In this document: positions 25,034 to 32,661 of the stretch, piece by piece
Layout: every line of letters starts with the position of its first letter
Position numbering within the stretch: position 1 is the first letter of the stretch
Source: Streptomyces roseochromogenus subsp. oscitans DS 12.976
GTDB lineage: Bacteria; Actinomycetota; Actinomycetes; Streptomycetales; Streptomycetaceae
Assembly: GCF_000497445.1 (NCBI RefSeq)
Contig: NZ_CM002285.1
Coordinates: 1,955,767-1,988,427, forward strand
Direction: 5' to 3'
DNA length: 32,661 bases
Position numbers and translations under genes: made by a program
The notes under the pieces: model-generated
The model's input: only the letters and a program-made list of their open reading frames with translations
What the model was told of the DNA's origin: nothing
The model's database searches: none

Positions 25034-25840
25034 TCAGCTCGCCGCGCCGGCGAAGTGCTCCGTCACCAGCCCCCGCACCACATCCACGTCCCCGGCGATC
25101 AGCGCGTCCAGGAGGGCGATGTGTTCCTCCGCGTCCGCGACCAGGTAGGCACGGAGGCGCCGGACCGGGGGCCACTGGGACCGTCGGTGGAGGTCGGCGG
25201 CCACACCGACCAGCTGCTCGTTGCCCGACAGGGCGAGCAGGGCGCCATGGAAGGCGCGGTCGGACTCCGCGTACGTCGCCGGACAGCCGTCGGCCGCCGC
25301 CCGCACCGTCTCCTGCGCCAGCGGACGCAGCTCGGCCCACCGCTCCCCCGGCACCGTCCGGGCGAGCCGCAGCATCACCGGCACCTCGATGAGCGCGCGC
25401 ACCTCCGCCAGCTCGGCCAGCTCCCGCGCCCCCCGCTCGACCACCCGGAAGCCCCGGTTGGGCACGACCTCGACCGCGCCCTCCAGGGCGAGCTGCTGCA
25501 TGGCCTCCCGCACGGGCGTCGCCGAGACACCGAACCGCTCGCCGAGCACCGGCCCCGAGTAGACCTCGCCCGGCTGCAGCTCCCCGGTGACCAGCGCCGT
25601 CCGCAGTGCGTCCAGGATCTGCCCGCGCACCGAGGAGCGCCGCACCGCCGGCCGCGGCCCGGGAATCGGCCGCTCACTGTGCGTGTGCTCGCCCCGCGCG
25701 GCCGGCACCGCGGTGTCGTCCCGCTCGCGGCAGCCGTCGAGGGTGTCCGCCCTGCGCGCCTGCGCGGGCACCCGGGAACCGCCGGTCGTACGGCGCTCGG
25801 GTGTCCCCGCCTCGGCGGAGCCCTGCACGCTCTGCTTCAC
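25034..25840 (-). CDS. GntR-family regulator, FCD (FadR-like) subfamily
   Basis: The 268-residue protein begins with an unusually long, low-complexity extension of about 70 residues. Next is a GntR winged helix (RGQILDALRTALVTGELQPG, then LGERFGVSATPVREAMQQLALEG and NRGFRVVE) and an all-helical FCD ligand domain (AELAEVRALIEVPVMLRLAR; AESDRAFHGALLALSGN; EEHIALLDALIAGD). FCD regulators bind small organic acids, often with a metal. GTG 25840 has AGGAGG 4 nt upstream; starts inside the extension are possible. Its 5' side faces the iron-box spacer. Target genes are unknown. Confidence 0.87.
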   Translation of the reverse strand: MKQSVQGSAEAGTPERRTTGGSRVPAQARRADTLDGCRERDDTAVPAARGEHTHSERPIPGPRPAVRRSSVRGQILDALRTALVTGELQPGEVYSGPVLGERFGVSATPVREAMQQLALEGAVEVVPNRGFRVVERGARELAELAEVRALIEVPVMLRLARTVPGERWAELRPLAQETVRAAADGCPATYAESDRAFHGALLALSGNEQLVGVAADLHRRSQWPPVRRLRAYLVADAEEHIALLDALIAGDVDVVRGLVTEHFAGAAS

Positions 25841-25949
25841 GGGTCCTCCTGGCGGCTTGTCGGCACTTGGGTCATTAACGGCGAGTTGTCACTTGTCCGT
25901 CAAGCACCTTAGGCGCCCGAGCCAGTAGTTCAAATTCACCGAGAGTGAG

Positions 25950-25968
25950 TAAGGTTAGGCTTACCTAT
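25950..25968. promoter_or_regulatory. Iron-box-like operator (DmdR/IdeR type)
   Basis: TAAGGTTAGGCTTACCTAT matches the 19-bp consensus TTAGGTTAGGCTAACCTAA at 16 positions, with the GGTTAGGCT core and ACCTA arm intact. DmdR/IdeR repressors bind such sites when iron is sufficient. It lies 110 nt upstream of the GntR start and 373 nt upstream of DUF2637, and neither gene is an obvious iron gene. Confidence 0.65.
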
Positions 25969-26340
25969 ATATTCGGCCTGCGTTCAAGGATCGGGCGATC
26001 CGGCCGGGTCCAGCCGGGTCCGGCCGCCAAACCCCCGGCGAACGCGGCGACTTGAGTGTCCCCACAGGGCTGGAGCACGGGCCGGGGTCCACTAAGATCA
26101 TCGTACGTAGATGCTTCACACCTTCCTCACCCGCCTCAGGAAGTTTCCCCGGAACCATCCGTACGGGTAGTCTTATTCGAACTCAACTCCCGCCCCTCAA
26201 GCGGCAGTTCGAGCAGAACGCCGCCCTGGGCATCCTCTTGCACTTTGTTGGCGGCCTCTTGCCCCGAAACCCCCTGAGGGCCGTCGGGAGTGGGCCACTA
26301 TGGCGGGCGTTACGCCCTATCCCAATGCAAGGGACCCCTG
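25969..26340 (+). other. Long non-coding leader/promoter region before the DUF2637 gene
   Basis: No gene is supported here. TAAGAT (26093-26098) could be a -10. GGAAC (26151-26155) and GTCT (26170-26173) with 14 nt between them resemble an ECF sigma promoter with short spacing. A GGGCGT-T-ACGCCC hairpin (26305-26317) lies just before the ribosome-binding region. Composition is less GC-rich than the flanking genes. Confidence 0.35.
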
Positions 26341-27384
26341 ATGAGACTGACCGACATATCGCTGAACTGGCTGCTTCCGGGCGCCGTACTGCTCCTGGGC
26401 ATGCTGGCGGCGGTGGCGGTGCTCGCGCGCGGCAAGCGCTCCTCCGGGGAGAACGCGAGCGCGGACGACTCCTGGGAGCGCAGCGAGGAGCGCCGCAGAC
26501 GCAAGGAGGCCATCTACGGCACGGCCTCCTACGTGCTCCTGTTCTGCTGTGCGGCGGTCGCCGCCGCCCTGTCCTTCCACGGCCTCGTCGGCTTCGGCGA
26601 ACAGAACCTGGGGCTGACGGACGGCTGGCAGTACCTGGTGCCGTTCGGCCTGGACGGCGCGGCGATGTTCTGCTCCGTCCTCGCGGTGCGCGAGGCCAGC
26701 CACGGTGACGCGGCGCTCGGCTCCCGGATCCTCGTGTGGCTGTTCGCGGCGGCGGCGGCCTGGTTCAACTGGGTGCACGCGCCCCGGGGAGCCGGCCACG
26801 CGGGCGCCCCGCAGTTCTTCTCCGGTATGTCACTGTCCGCGGCCGTCCTGTTCGACCGGGCGCTGAAGCAGACCCGCCGGGCCGCGCTGCGCGAGCAGGG
26901 CCTGGTGCCGCGTCCGCTGCCGCAGATCCGGATCGTGCGCTGGCTGCGGGCCCCTCGCGAGACCTACAAGGCCTGGTCCCTGATGCTGCTGGAGGGTGTG
27001 CGCAGCCTGGACGAGGCGGTCGAGGAGGTCCGCGAGGACAAGCGGAGCAAGGAGGAGACCCGCCAGCGCCGGCGCGAGCAGCACCGCCTGGAGCGGGCCC
27101 AGCTGAAGGCGATCAGCCGGGGCCACCGCGGCTTCGTGGGGCGCACAGGCCGGCAGGTCGAGGTACAGGCGGTGGAGCGGGGCCCCGCCGAGGTGACCGC
27201 GGAGCCTGCCATATCCACCGCGGAACAGTTGCCCGTACGCGCCCGTCCCTCCCTGCAGCCGGTCCGCAGCGCGTCCGCTGAGCACATGACGGTCGACCTC
27301 ACCGCGGAGGACGACACGATGGCCCTGCCGCGCCTGGACTCCCTGGAGCGCAAGCTGAAGGACCTGGAGCAGCAGTTCGGCTAG
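26341..27384 (+). CDS. DUF2637 membrane protein
   Basis: The 347-residue protein starts MRLTDISLNWLLPGAV with AAGGG 8 nt upstream. It has about five hydrophobic segments: residues 10-30, 60-82 (ASYVLLFCCAAVAAAL), 98-118 (VPFGLDGAAMFCSVLAV), 130-147 (ILVWLFAAAAAWFNW) and around 165. A basic, coiled-coil-like cytoplasmic tail rich in Arg/Glu (about 225-265) and a final heptad-like helix (RLDSLERKLKDLEQQF) follow. This is the actinobacterial DUF2637 family, related in topology to plasmid spread (Spd) membrane proteins. Function is unknown; the tail suggests a partner-binding or oligomerisation role. Confidence 0.85.
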   Translation: MRLTDISLNWLLPGAVLLLGMLAAVAVLARGKRSSGENASADDSWERSEERRRRKEAIYGTASYVLLFCCAAVAAALSFHGLVGFGEQNLGLTDGWQYLVPFGLDGAAMFCSVLAVREASHGDAALGSRILVWLFAAAAAWFNWVHAPRGAGHAGAPQFFSGMSLSAAVLFDRALKQTRRAALREQGLVPRPLPQIRIVRWLRAPRETYKAWSLMLLEGVRSLDEAVEEVREDKRSKEETRQRRREQHRLERAQLKAISRGHRGFVGRTGRQVEVQAVERGPAEVTAEPAISTAEQLPVRARPSLQPVRSASAEHMTVDLTAEDDTMALPRLDSLERKLKDLEQQFG

Positions 27385-27419
27385 GGCCTGTCCGGGACCG
27401 GGGCTCAGACCATCACACA

Positions 27420-27464
27420 GACGGGCCGGGGGCGTGACCACACGGGTCGCGCCCCCGGCCCGTC
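27420..27464. terminator. Strong bidirectional terminator between convergent genes
   Basis: GACGGGCCGGGGGCG (27420-27434) and CGCCCCCGGCCCGTC (27450-27464) form a perfect 15-bp stem with a 15-nt loop between the DUF2637 stop and the stop of the minus-strand ATPase gene. The pairing extends further with a 3-nt bulge (ACAGAC / GTCTGT). Confidence 0.85.
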
Positions 27465-27481
27465 GTCTGTCACTCGTACCG

Positions 27482-27967
27482 TCACGCCGCCTCGGCGCCC
27501 AGTTCGAACCACACCGACTTGCCCACCCCGTGCGGTCGTACGCCCCAGGCGTCCGCGAGGGACTGCACCAGCACCATGCCCCGGCCATGGGTGTCGTCGT
27601 CCGTGTCCGGGCCTCTCAGCTCCGGTCTGCGGGCCACGAAGTCCCGTACCTCCACGCGCAGTCCGCCCGGCTCCACGACTGCCGTGAGGACCGCGTCGTC
27701 GTCGGTGTGGACGAGCGCGTTGGTGACCAGTTCGCTGGTGAGCAGTTCGGCGATCTCCGAGCGGCCGGGTTTGCCCCAGTGCCGCAGCAGTTCGCGCAAC
27801 TCCCGGCGGGCCTCGGGCACCGCCCGGAGATCCGCCCGCCCCAGTCTGCGCCGGAGCCGGTGCGCGTGTCCCGTGATGGTGCCGGCCTCGTCCCCCGCCG
27901 TCTCCCCCGTCGTCGCCGAGGAGCCCCCGACGACCGCGGGACCGCCCCCTCGTGCCTGACTCTTCAT
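27482..27967 (-). CDS. RsbW/SpoIIAB-like ATP-binding regulatory protein
   Basis: The 161-residue protein has an N-terminal disordered stretch of about 45 residues. A GHKL-type HATPase domain follows: N-box ELLTSELVTNALVH, G1 box LRVEVRDFVARRP, and G2 box DTHGRGMVLVQSLADAWGV. Streptomyces has many such proteins, thought to act as anti-sigma factors or serine kinases of anti-anti-sigma factors. ATG 27967 is chosen; GTG 27982 is possible. No partner sigma or anti-anti-sigma gene is adjacent, although a PP2C-like gene lies two genes away. Confidence 0.85.
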   Translation of the reverse strand: MKSQARGGGPAVVGGSSATTGETAGDEAGTITGHAHRLRRRLGRADLRAVPEARRELRELLRHWGKPGRSEIAELLTSELVTNALVHTDDDAVLTAVVEPGGLRVEVRDFVARRPELRGPDTDDDTHGRGMVLVQSLADAWGVRPHGVGKSVWFELGAEAA

Positions 27968-28290
27968 GACCCCCGCCCGCACGCCGCTGGACCCTGCCCC
28001 TCCTGGTCGAACACGTTCACGGGGGATGCTTGCCCAGCCCGCACACAGGCAGTCATCACGCATGCCCGATGGCCGGCGGTTCGGCCACGGCCGTACGGCG
28101 TCCGGGCCGCCCGCCGAGCCGGGCCGCGCCGGGATCACCGGCCCCCCGCAGGGCGCTGGGCGCCACGGACGCCCCGCAACGGCAAGGCAGATGCGCCCGG
28201 CACCGGCCGTCGGCACACCGTCACGCGCCGTGAAAGTGGCCGAAATCAATTCCCTTACGGGCGAGTACGCGGTCGCCCGCGGGAATGGCG
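27968..28290. other. 323-nt spacer upstream of the ATPase gene, with a hairpin after poxB
   Basis: No gene is supported. CGGGCG / CGCCCG (28258-28263 and 28274-28279) can form a 6-bp hairpin shortly after the PoxB stop and may terminate that transcript. The ATPase promoter should lie in the remainder, where I recognise no clear hexamers. Confidence 0.35.
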
Positions 28291-30033
28291 CTAGGGCCGT
28301 GGCACATTGCGGAGGTTGGAGCGGGCCATTTGGAGCATGCGGCCGACGCCGCCGTCGAGCACGATCTTCGAGGCGGACAGGGCGAATCCGGTGACCATCT
28401 CGGCGCTGATCTTCGGCGGGATGGACAGTGCGTTGGGGTCGGTGACGATGTCCACCAGCGCCGGGCCCTTGTGCTTGAAGGCGTCCTTGAGCGCTCCGGC
28501 GAGTTGCCTGGGCTTCTCCACCCGCACCCCGTGGGCGCCGCAGGCGCGGGCGACGGCGGCGAAGTCGGGGTTCACGTTGGTGGTGCCGTACGAGGGCAGT
28601 CCGGCGACCAGCATCTCCAACTCGACCATGCCGAGGGAAGAGTTGTCGAACAGGACGACCTTGACGGGGAGGTCGTACTGCACGAGCGTCAGGAAGTCGC
28701 CCATCAGCATGGAGAAGCCGCCGTCGCCCGACATGGACACCACCTGGCGGCGCCGGTCGGTGAACTGGGCGCCGATCGCCATCGGCAGCGCGTTCGCCAT
28801 CGAGCCGTGCGAGAACGAACCGATGATCCTGCGACGGCCGTTGGGCGAGATGTAGCGCGCCGCCCACACATTGCACATGCCGGTGTCGACGGTGAACACG
28901 GCGTCGTCGTCGGCGACTTCGTCGAGGACGGCGGCCACGTACTCGGGGTGGATGGGGACGTGCTTGTCGACCTTGCGGGTATAGGCCTTGACCACGCCCT
29001 CCAGGGCGTCGGCGTGTTTCTTCAGCATCTTGTCGAGGAAACGCCGGTCGGTCTTCTCCTTCACGCGCGGGATCAGACAGCGCAGCGTCTCGCGCACATC
29101 GCCCCACACGGCGAGGTCGAGCCGTGAGCGCCGGCCGAGCACCTCGGGCCGCACATCGATCTGGGCGATCTTCACGTCGTCGGGCAGGAAGGCGTTGTAC
29201 GGGAAGTCGGTGCCGAGCAGGATCAGCAGGTCGCACTCGTGGGTGGCCTCGTAGGCGGCGCCGTAGCCCAGCAGTCCGCTCATTCCGACGTCGTACGGGT
29301 TGTCGTACTGGATCCACTCCTTGCCGCGCAGGGCGTGCCCCACCGGGGACTTGATCCGCCCGGCGAACTCCATGACCTCCGCGTGCCCGCCCGCCGTGCC
29401 GCTGCCGCAGAAGAGGGTCACCTTCCCGGCCTCGTCGATCATCTCCACGAGCTTGTCGATCTCGGCGTCGCCCGGCCGGACGGTGGGCCGGGAGGTGACG
29501 AGGGCGCTCTGCGCGGCCTTCTCCGGGGCCGGTTCGGCGGCGATGTCACCGGGCAGCGAGACCACGCTGACGCCGCTCTGCCCGACCGCGTGCTGGATGG
29601 CGCTCTGCAGCAGCCGGGGCATCTGCTTCCGGTGCGAGATCAGTTCGCTGTAGTGGCTGCACTCCTGGAAGAGCCGGTCGGGATGGGTCTCCTGGAAGTA
29701 GCCGAGGCCGATCTCGCTGGACGGGATGTGCGAGGCGAGCGCGAGCACCGGGGCCATCGAGCGGTGCGCGTCGTACAGGCCGTTGATCAGGTGCAGATTG
29801 CCCGGGCCGCAGGACCCGGCGCACGCGGCCAGCTTCCCGGTGATCTGAGCCTCGGCTCCGGCCGCGAAGGCGGCGGTCTCCTCGTGGCGTACGTGGATCC
29901 AGTCGATGGCGGAGTTGCGGCGGACGGCGTCCACCACCGGGTTGAGGCTGTCACCGACCACGCCGTAGAGCCGGCGTACGCCGGCGCGGACGAGGATGTC
30001 GACGAACTGCTCCGCTACATTCTGTTTGGCCAT
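28291..30033 (-). CDS. poxB: Pyruvate dehydrogenase (quinone) / pyruvate oxidase, ThDP-dependent
   Basis: The 580-residue protein starts [19 protein letters not shown], with the catalytic-glutamate motif [15 protein letters not shown] (E51). It has a central FAD/Rossmann-like domain ([16 protein letters not shown]...ALRGKEW) and the ThDP motif [11 protein letters not shown]...FDNSS. This is the layout of PoxB-type peripheral membrane enzymes, which convert pyruvate to acetate and CO2 and reduce quinone. Other ThDP enzymes (acetolactate synthase) are less likely given the HEET context and the C-terminal NALSIPPKI. The C-terminal tail ends in basic/hydrophobic residues, fitting membrane association. 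ATG 30033 is the family start; the frame is open to 30093 without a better site. Confidence 0.9.
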   Translation of the reverse strand: MAKQNVAEQFVDILVRAGVRRLYGVVGDSLNPVVDAVRRNSAIDWIHVRHEETAAFAAGAEAQITGKLAACAGSCGPGNLHLINGLYDAHRSMAPVLALASHIPSSEIGLGYFQETHPDRLFQECSHYSELISHRKQMPRLLQSAIQHAVGQSGVSVVSLPGDIAAEPAPEKAAQSALVTSRPTVRPGDAEIDKLVEMIDEAGKVTLFCGSGTAGGHAEVMEFAGRIKSPVGHALRGKEWIQYDNPYDVGMSGLLGYGAAYEATHECDLLILLGTDFPYNAFLPDDVKIAQIDVRPEVLGRRSRLDLAVWGDVRETLRCLIPRVKEKTDRRFLDKMLKKHADALEGVVKAYTRKVDKHVPIHPEYVAAVLDEVADDDAVFTVDTGMCNVWAARYISPNGRRRIIGSFSHGSMANALPMAIGAQFTDRRRQVVSMSGDGGFSMLMGDFLTLVQYDLPVKVVLFDNSSLGMVELEMLVAGLPSYGTTNVNPDFAAVARACGAHGVRVEKPRQLAGALKDAFKHKGPALVDIVTDPNALSIPPKISAEMVTGFALSASKIVLDGGVGRMLQMARSNLRNVPRP

Positions 30034-30131
30034 GTTGTCTCGTCTGCCCCTCCGGTGGCTCCGCTTACCTCCGTGGTCCTCGGTTCCATCCATTCACCGG
30101 GGCAGGGGTCACGGCGTCGCGGGGGCACCCG

Positions 30132-31022
30132 TCACGCCTCCCACACGGCCGCCGCCGTACGGTCGTCGGCGTAGCCCTTCACCCGTACCTGGGCGTCGGC
30201 GAGGAACGCGGCGAGGCCGGGCGGGGTACGGCCGGACCAGCGGCGGGCCAGGTAGGCGCAGAGGGCGGCCTCGCCACGCAGCGGCTCGGCCAGACCGGCG
30301 CTGCACATGACCAGCGCATCCCCCGGGCGGGCCAGCGAGGCACGGAACCGGAACGGCTCGCGAGGCGGCTCGGGCGCCGGCTCGTACGGGCTCGGCGGGG
30401 TCGGGATGCCGAGGTCCATGGTGAACCGGTCGCCCTCGGGGGTCTCGGCGAACGTACTGCCGGGGTCGTCGGGCGTGACGTGCGGTTCGATGTCCTGCCA
30501 CGCGCCGTCCCGCAGCCGGAACAGGCCGCCGTCGCCGACCCCGAAGAACACGCGCGTACGGCAGTCGGGGTCGGCAGGCAGCAGCAGACAGCGCAGGCTC
30601 GCCGTGTACGCCTCCGGGTCGGCGCCCTGTTCGGCGGCGCTCGCGCGGAGTCTGCCGAGGCTGCGGTCGGTCAGCCGCTGCAGACCCGACTTCAGCTCGC
30701 CGCGCCGGGCCGCCCGGATGTCCTCCACGAGCCGCTGATGGCTGCGGCCCACGGTCCGCCCGATCCACCGGCACGCCTCGGCCGCCGCGAGATGCGCGTC
30801 CGGCATGCCGCGCACGCCGGTCGCCATCGCGACGAGCACCAGCGCCTGCTCGCCCGCCCCGAACCGGGCGGTGAGCAGCGAGTCCCGGCGCGGTTCACCC
30901 CGGTACCGCGCCGAGTCCCCGCGCAGCGACACGGCCCGCAAGGTGCAGGCCCCATAGCGGGCGCCGTCCAGCACAGTGTCCGCGACCAGTTCCCCCAGCC
31001 CCTCCGGATCGGCACCGGGCAA
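30132..31022 (-). CDS. PP2C-like phosphatase domain, 3' part of an interrupted gene
   Basis: This frame encodes a PP2C-fold domain: [31 protein letters not shown], then [11 protein letters not shown] where active enzymes have a DGMGG-like motif, [25 protein letters not shown] in place of the usual SDG, and a C-terminal [11 protein letters not shown]. Two of the expected metal-binding Asp residues appear replaced, so it may be a pseudo-phosphatase. The formal start at 31022 is a TTG without a ribosome-binding site. Conserved-looking sequence ([20 protein letters not shown]) continues upstream in the same frame to about 31075, so it really belongs to the protein starting at 32032 in another frame. 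It lies 98 nt upstream of poxB. Confidence 0.7.
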   Translation of the reverse strand: MPGADPEGLGELVADTVLDGARYGACTLRAVSLRGDSARYRGEPRRDSLLTARFGAGEQALVLVAMATGVRGMPDAHLAAAEACRWIGRTVGRSHQRLVEDIRAARRGELKSGLQRLTDRSLGRLRASAAEQGADPEAYTASLRCLLLPADPDCRTRVFFGVGDGGLFRLRDGAWQDIEPHVTPDDPGSTFAETPEGDRFTMDLGIPTPPSPYEPAPEPPREPFRFRASLARPGDALVMCSAGLAEPLRGEAALCAYLARRWSGRTPPGLAAFLADAQVRVKGYADDRTAAAVWEA

Positions 31023-32032
31023 CGCGGTGGGCTCCGGGTCGTAGGTGGGCGGCCCGGAACCGACGTAGTCGATGGCGGTGGGGGTGGAGGTGGGGGTACG
31101 AGGGCGGAGGGGGGCACGGGGTCTTCTGCGGTGGGCTCGGGCGGGTGGGGCGGGTGGGGTGTGGTGACGGTCGGGGGCGGTTGCGGAGGGGGACGGGTGC
31201 CGGTGGGTCTGGTGGCTCGGGGGGTGAGGCGGGCGCGGTCAGATCCTGTGGCTGAGGCGGCCAGGGCGATGCGGGTGGCTCCAGCGCGGATCCGTCGGCG
31301 GGCGCGGTGGGCGTCGGCAGCTTGCACGCCGGGCGTTCGGCGGGCGGTGTCGGTGGGGGTGGTTGCTGCTCGGTCGGCTGGGGCGGCTCGGGAGGTGTCG
31401 GCGGCCGGTCCCATGGGGTGTGCCGGCAGGGGCGGGGCGTCGGTCGGCGTGGTGGGGGCGGGAAGCGGAGGGAGGGGCGGGGGCTCGGGGGCGCGCTGGG
31501 AGGGGACTGCCGGGCGGCTGGACAGCGCTGTGCGCGGGTCGCCGTCCCCGTGCCCCACCGTGCCGGCGTCTCGGCCCACGCCGGAGCCCCTGTCCACGCC
31601 GACGCCTCCGCCCACATCAGCGCCACTGCCCTCACCGACGCCTCCCGCCACACCAACGCCCGTGCCCACACCGAGGCCTCCGCCCACACCAGAGCCACTG
31701 GCCTCGCCGACGCCTGTGCCCACGCCAGCGCCTCCGCCCACACCAGCGCCACTGCCCTCGCCAACGCCTCCCGCCGCGCCAGCGCCCGGGCCCACGCCGG
31801 CGACGCTGCCCCCGTCGCCGTCTCCCAGCCCGGCGTCGTCACGCGCGGCCGGTCCCGCCTGGCGTGGGGGTGCCGGTGTCTGTCGGCCCGTCACCGTGTG
31901 CTTCGCGGAGGCGAAGCGGTCGTCCAGGGTGTCGGGCGCGGCAGTGGGTCCCGTGTCCTCGGTGGAGTCGTCGTACAGCTGTCCCCACCAGTCGTCCTCG
32001 GGACGGGCGGGCCTTCCCCCCTGCTGGCTCAT
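31023..32032 (-). pseudogene. 5' part of the PP2C-like gene: conserved N-terminus plus repeat-rich linker, out of frame with the 3' part
   Basis: ATG 32032 (AGGGG just upstream) begins [20 protein letters not shown], then DDSTEDTGP and LDDRFASAK, which I recognise as the start of the Streptomyces PP2C-domain protein. A Gly/Val-rich minisatellite and a Pro-rich linker follow. In this frame translation passes the PP2C domain out of register and stops at 30692 (446 residues). Joining it to the 30132-31022 frame needs one extra base (or a -1 slip), most simply in the C-rich run near 31075-31105 or elsewhere in the linker. It may be a true mutation, repeat slippage, or an assembly error in a GC-rich repeat. 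Confidence 0.6.
31589..31768 (-). repeat. 54-bp minisatellite in the PP2C-like linker
   Basis: Three copies of an 18-codon unit, with an 18-nt partial unit between copies 2 and 3: 31715-31768 ([18 protein letters not shown]), 31661-31714 ([18 protein letters not shown]), 31643-31660 (GVGVAG) and 31589-31642 ([18 protein letters not shown]). The unit is a multiple of three, so copy changes would keep frame. Read on the plus strand the same DNA is Pro/Thr-rich. Confidence 0.85.
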
Positions 32033-32369
32033 GCCCCTAATTGTCCACCGCACGGGCCGCTGGAAAACGGGGCATCGGGAAAATCCGGCGTCTCCGGCCC
32101 CTTCGAACGGCGCCCCGGGCGACGGAGTGAACTGCCGTGCGAGGGGCGGCAGATGGTCGCCGGACGGCCCCACCCCCCACGGGAGGACCGCCCGGCGACG
32201 TCCGAAGTGACCCGGCCCCGGATCCCCTTCGCGTGGTTCGCACACGTCCGGGCCCGGGCCACGGACCGGGCGACCGGGCCGCGACAGGGCGCCGGTCGGA
32301 TGGCCGGATTGTGGCTTGGTTTCCTGGGACGCAGCTGTGAATCGAGAACAACTCACGCGCCCCGGCGTG

Positions 32370-32384
32370 CTGCCACCTTGGCAG
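32370..32384. promoter_or_regulatory. Inverted repeat in the 495-nt spacer before the LuxR-like gene
   Basis: CTGCCA-CCT-TGGCAG is a perfect 6-bp inverted repeat, 144 nt upstream of the next plus-strand start. It could be an operator or a small hairpin. No gene, RNA or other clear signal was recognised in the rest of 32033-32527. Confidence 0.35.
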
Positions 32385-32527
32385 ACTCCCCTCCGGTACG
32401 GCGATGATGTTCCGCGGCGGGTTTGCGCCGTGGCTGGTTTCCGCCAGGCCGTGCCCGTCTCGGGGGCTTGTCGATGTGTGTTCTCGGGCCTGCTCTCGGG
32501 CTCGCCGCAGGGGAGGGACGTAGGCCG

Positions 32528-32661
32528 ATGCTGGCAGCGATAGGGCTGGACGAGACGCACGAGGCGGCGTACCGGGCGCTGGTGTCCGTGGGCGCGGCCG
32601 ATGTGTCCGATCTGGCGCGGCGCCTGGCGCTGGCCGAGCCGGACGCCGAGCGGGCGCTGCG
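32528..32661 (+). CDS. TrmB/LuxR-type transcriptional regulator, N-terminal part (runs off the window)
   Basis: The 44 visible codons read MLAAIGLDETHEAAYRALVS, then a winged-helix-like stretch, GAADVSDLARRLALAEPDAERAL. This is the opening of Streptomyces LuxR regulators that have a TrmB-like sensor/DNA-binding head and a C-terminal LuxR helix-turn-helix. The ATG at 32528 follows GGGAGGG by about 11 nt. The C-terminal part is outside the window, so the class rests on the N-terminus only. Confidence 0.7.
   Translation, partial: MLAAIGLDETHEAAYRALVSVGAADVSDLARRLALAEPDAERAL

Noticed and set aside
26052..26340. Small protein or tRNA in the DUF2637 leader (TTCGAACTC resembles a T-loop)
   Set aside because: No acceptor or anticodon stems can be drawn around it, and the open frame has poor codon use and no ribosome-binding site.
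31589..31768. CRISPR-like array
   Set aside because: Units are contiguous 54-bp tandem repeats without unique spacers and lie in a coding frame.
30480..32210. 576-codon plus-strand frame with a proline-rich stretch
   Set aside because: The Pro-rich part is the reverse of the minisatellite; the rest is antisense to a recognisable PP2C-like gene.

Overview
The window is about 32.7 kb of very GC-rich actinobacterial chromosome, almost certainly Streptomyces. The signs are third-position G/C in nearly every codon, GTG starts, very rare TTA codons, leaderless-looking promoters, DUF2637 and HATPase regulator genes, and a spread-out layout of single genes and short operons. No tRNA, rRNA, CRISPR array, integrase or transposase was seen.

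Left third (about 1 to 12.7 kb): an accessory island of biological-conflict type. After the start of a LysR gene comes a divergent four-gene set: an S-4TM predicted pore-forming effector on the minus strand, and on the plus strand three overlapping genes for a VMAP-like adaptor, a MoxR AAA+ ATPase and a 1484-residue protein with a SAV_2336/vWA-like head, an NB-ARC ATPase and a TPR tail. Facing them on the minus strand is a three-gene operon: an APH-fold kinase with a C-terminal effector-associated domain, a 59-residue ribosomal peptide precursor not previously called as an ORF of its own, and a HExxH peptide hydroxylase. The peptide has an FxSxx-COOH (FxsA)-like leader, but its C-terminus does not fit FxSxx and no radical SAM maturase is present. 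All three core genes and the HExxH gene carry TTA codons, which points to bldA control. I regard this island as the most interesting part of the window: a vWA-MoxR-VMAP surveillance core joined to a kinase and a peptide-modification arm.

Middle (12.8 to 23.7 kb): a phosphoribosyltransferase, a polysaccharide-deacetylase lipoprotein behind a palindromic promoter, an SRPBCC protein, and then a purine-catabolism block. This block holds three xanthine dehydrogenase subunits (FAD, 2Fe-2S, Mo), an NCS2 purine permease and the XdhC cofactor-insertion factor, all on the minus strand, with a PucR regulator divergent from them.

Right third (23.8 kb to the end): a TPR-like protein whose 3' end is part of a 190-bp imperfect tandem duplication, an FCD-type GntR regulator, an iron-box-like operator in a 500-bp spacer, a DUF2637 membrane protein, an RsbW-like ATPase, a PoxB-type pyruvate oxidase, a PP2C-like gene with degenerate metal sites and an apparent frameshift in its repeat-rich linker, and the start of a LuxR/TrmB-type regulator.
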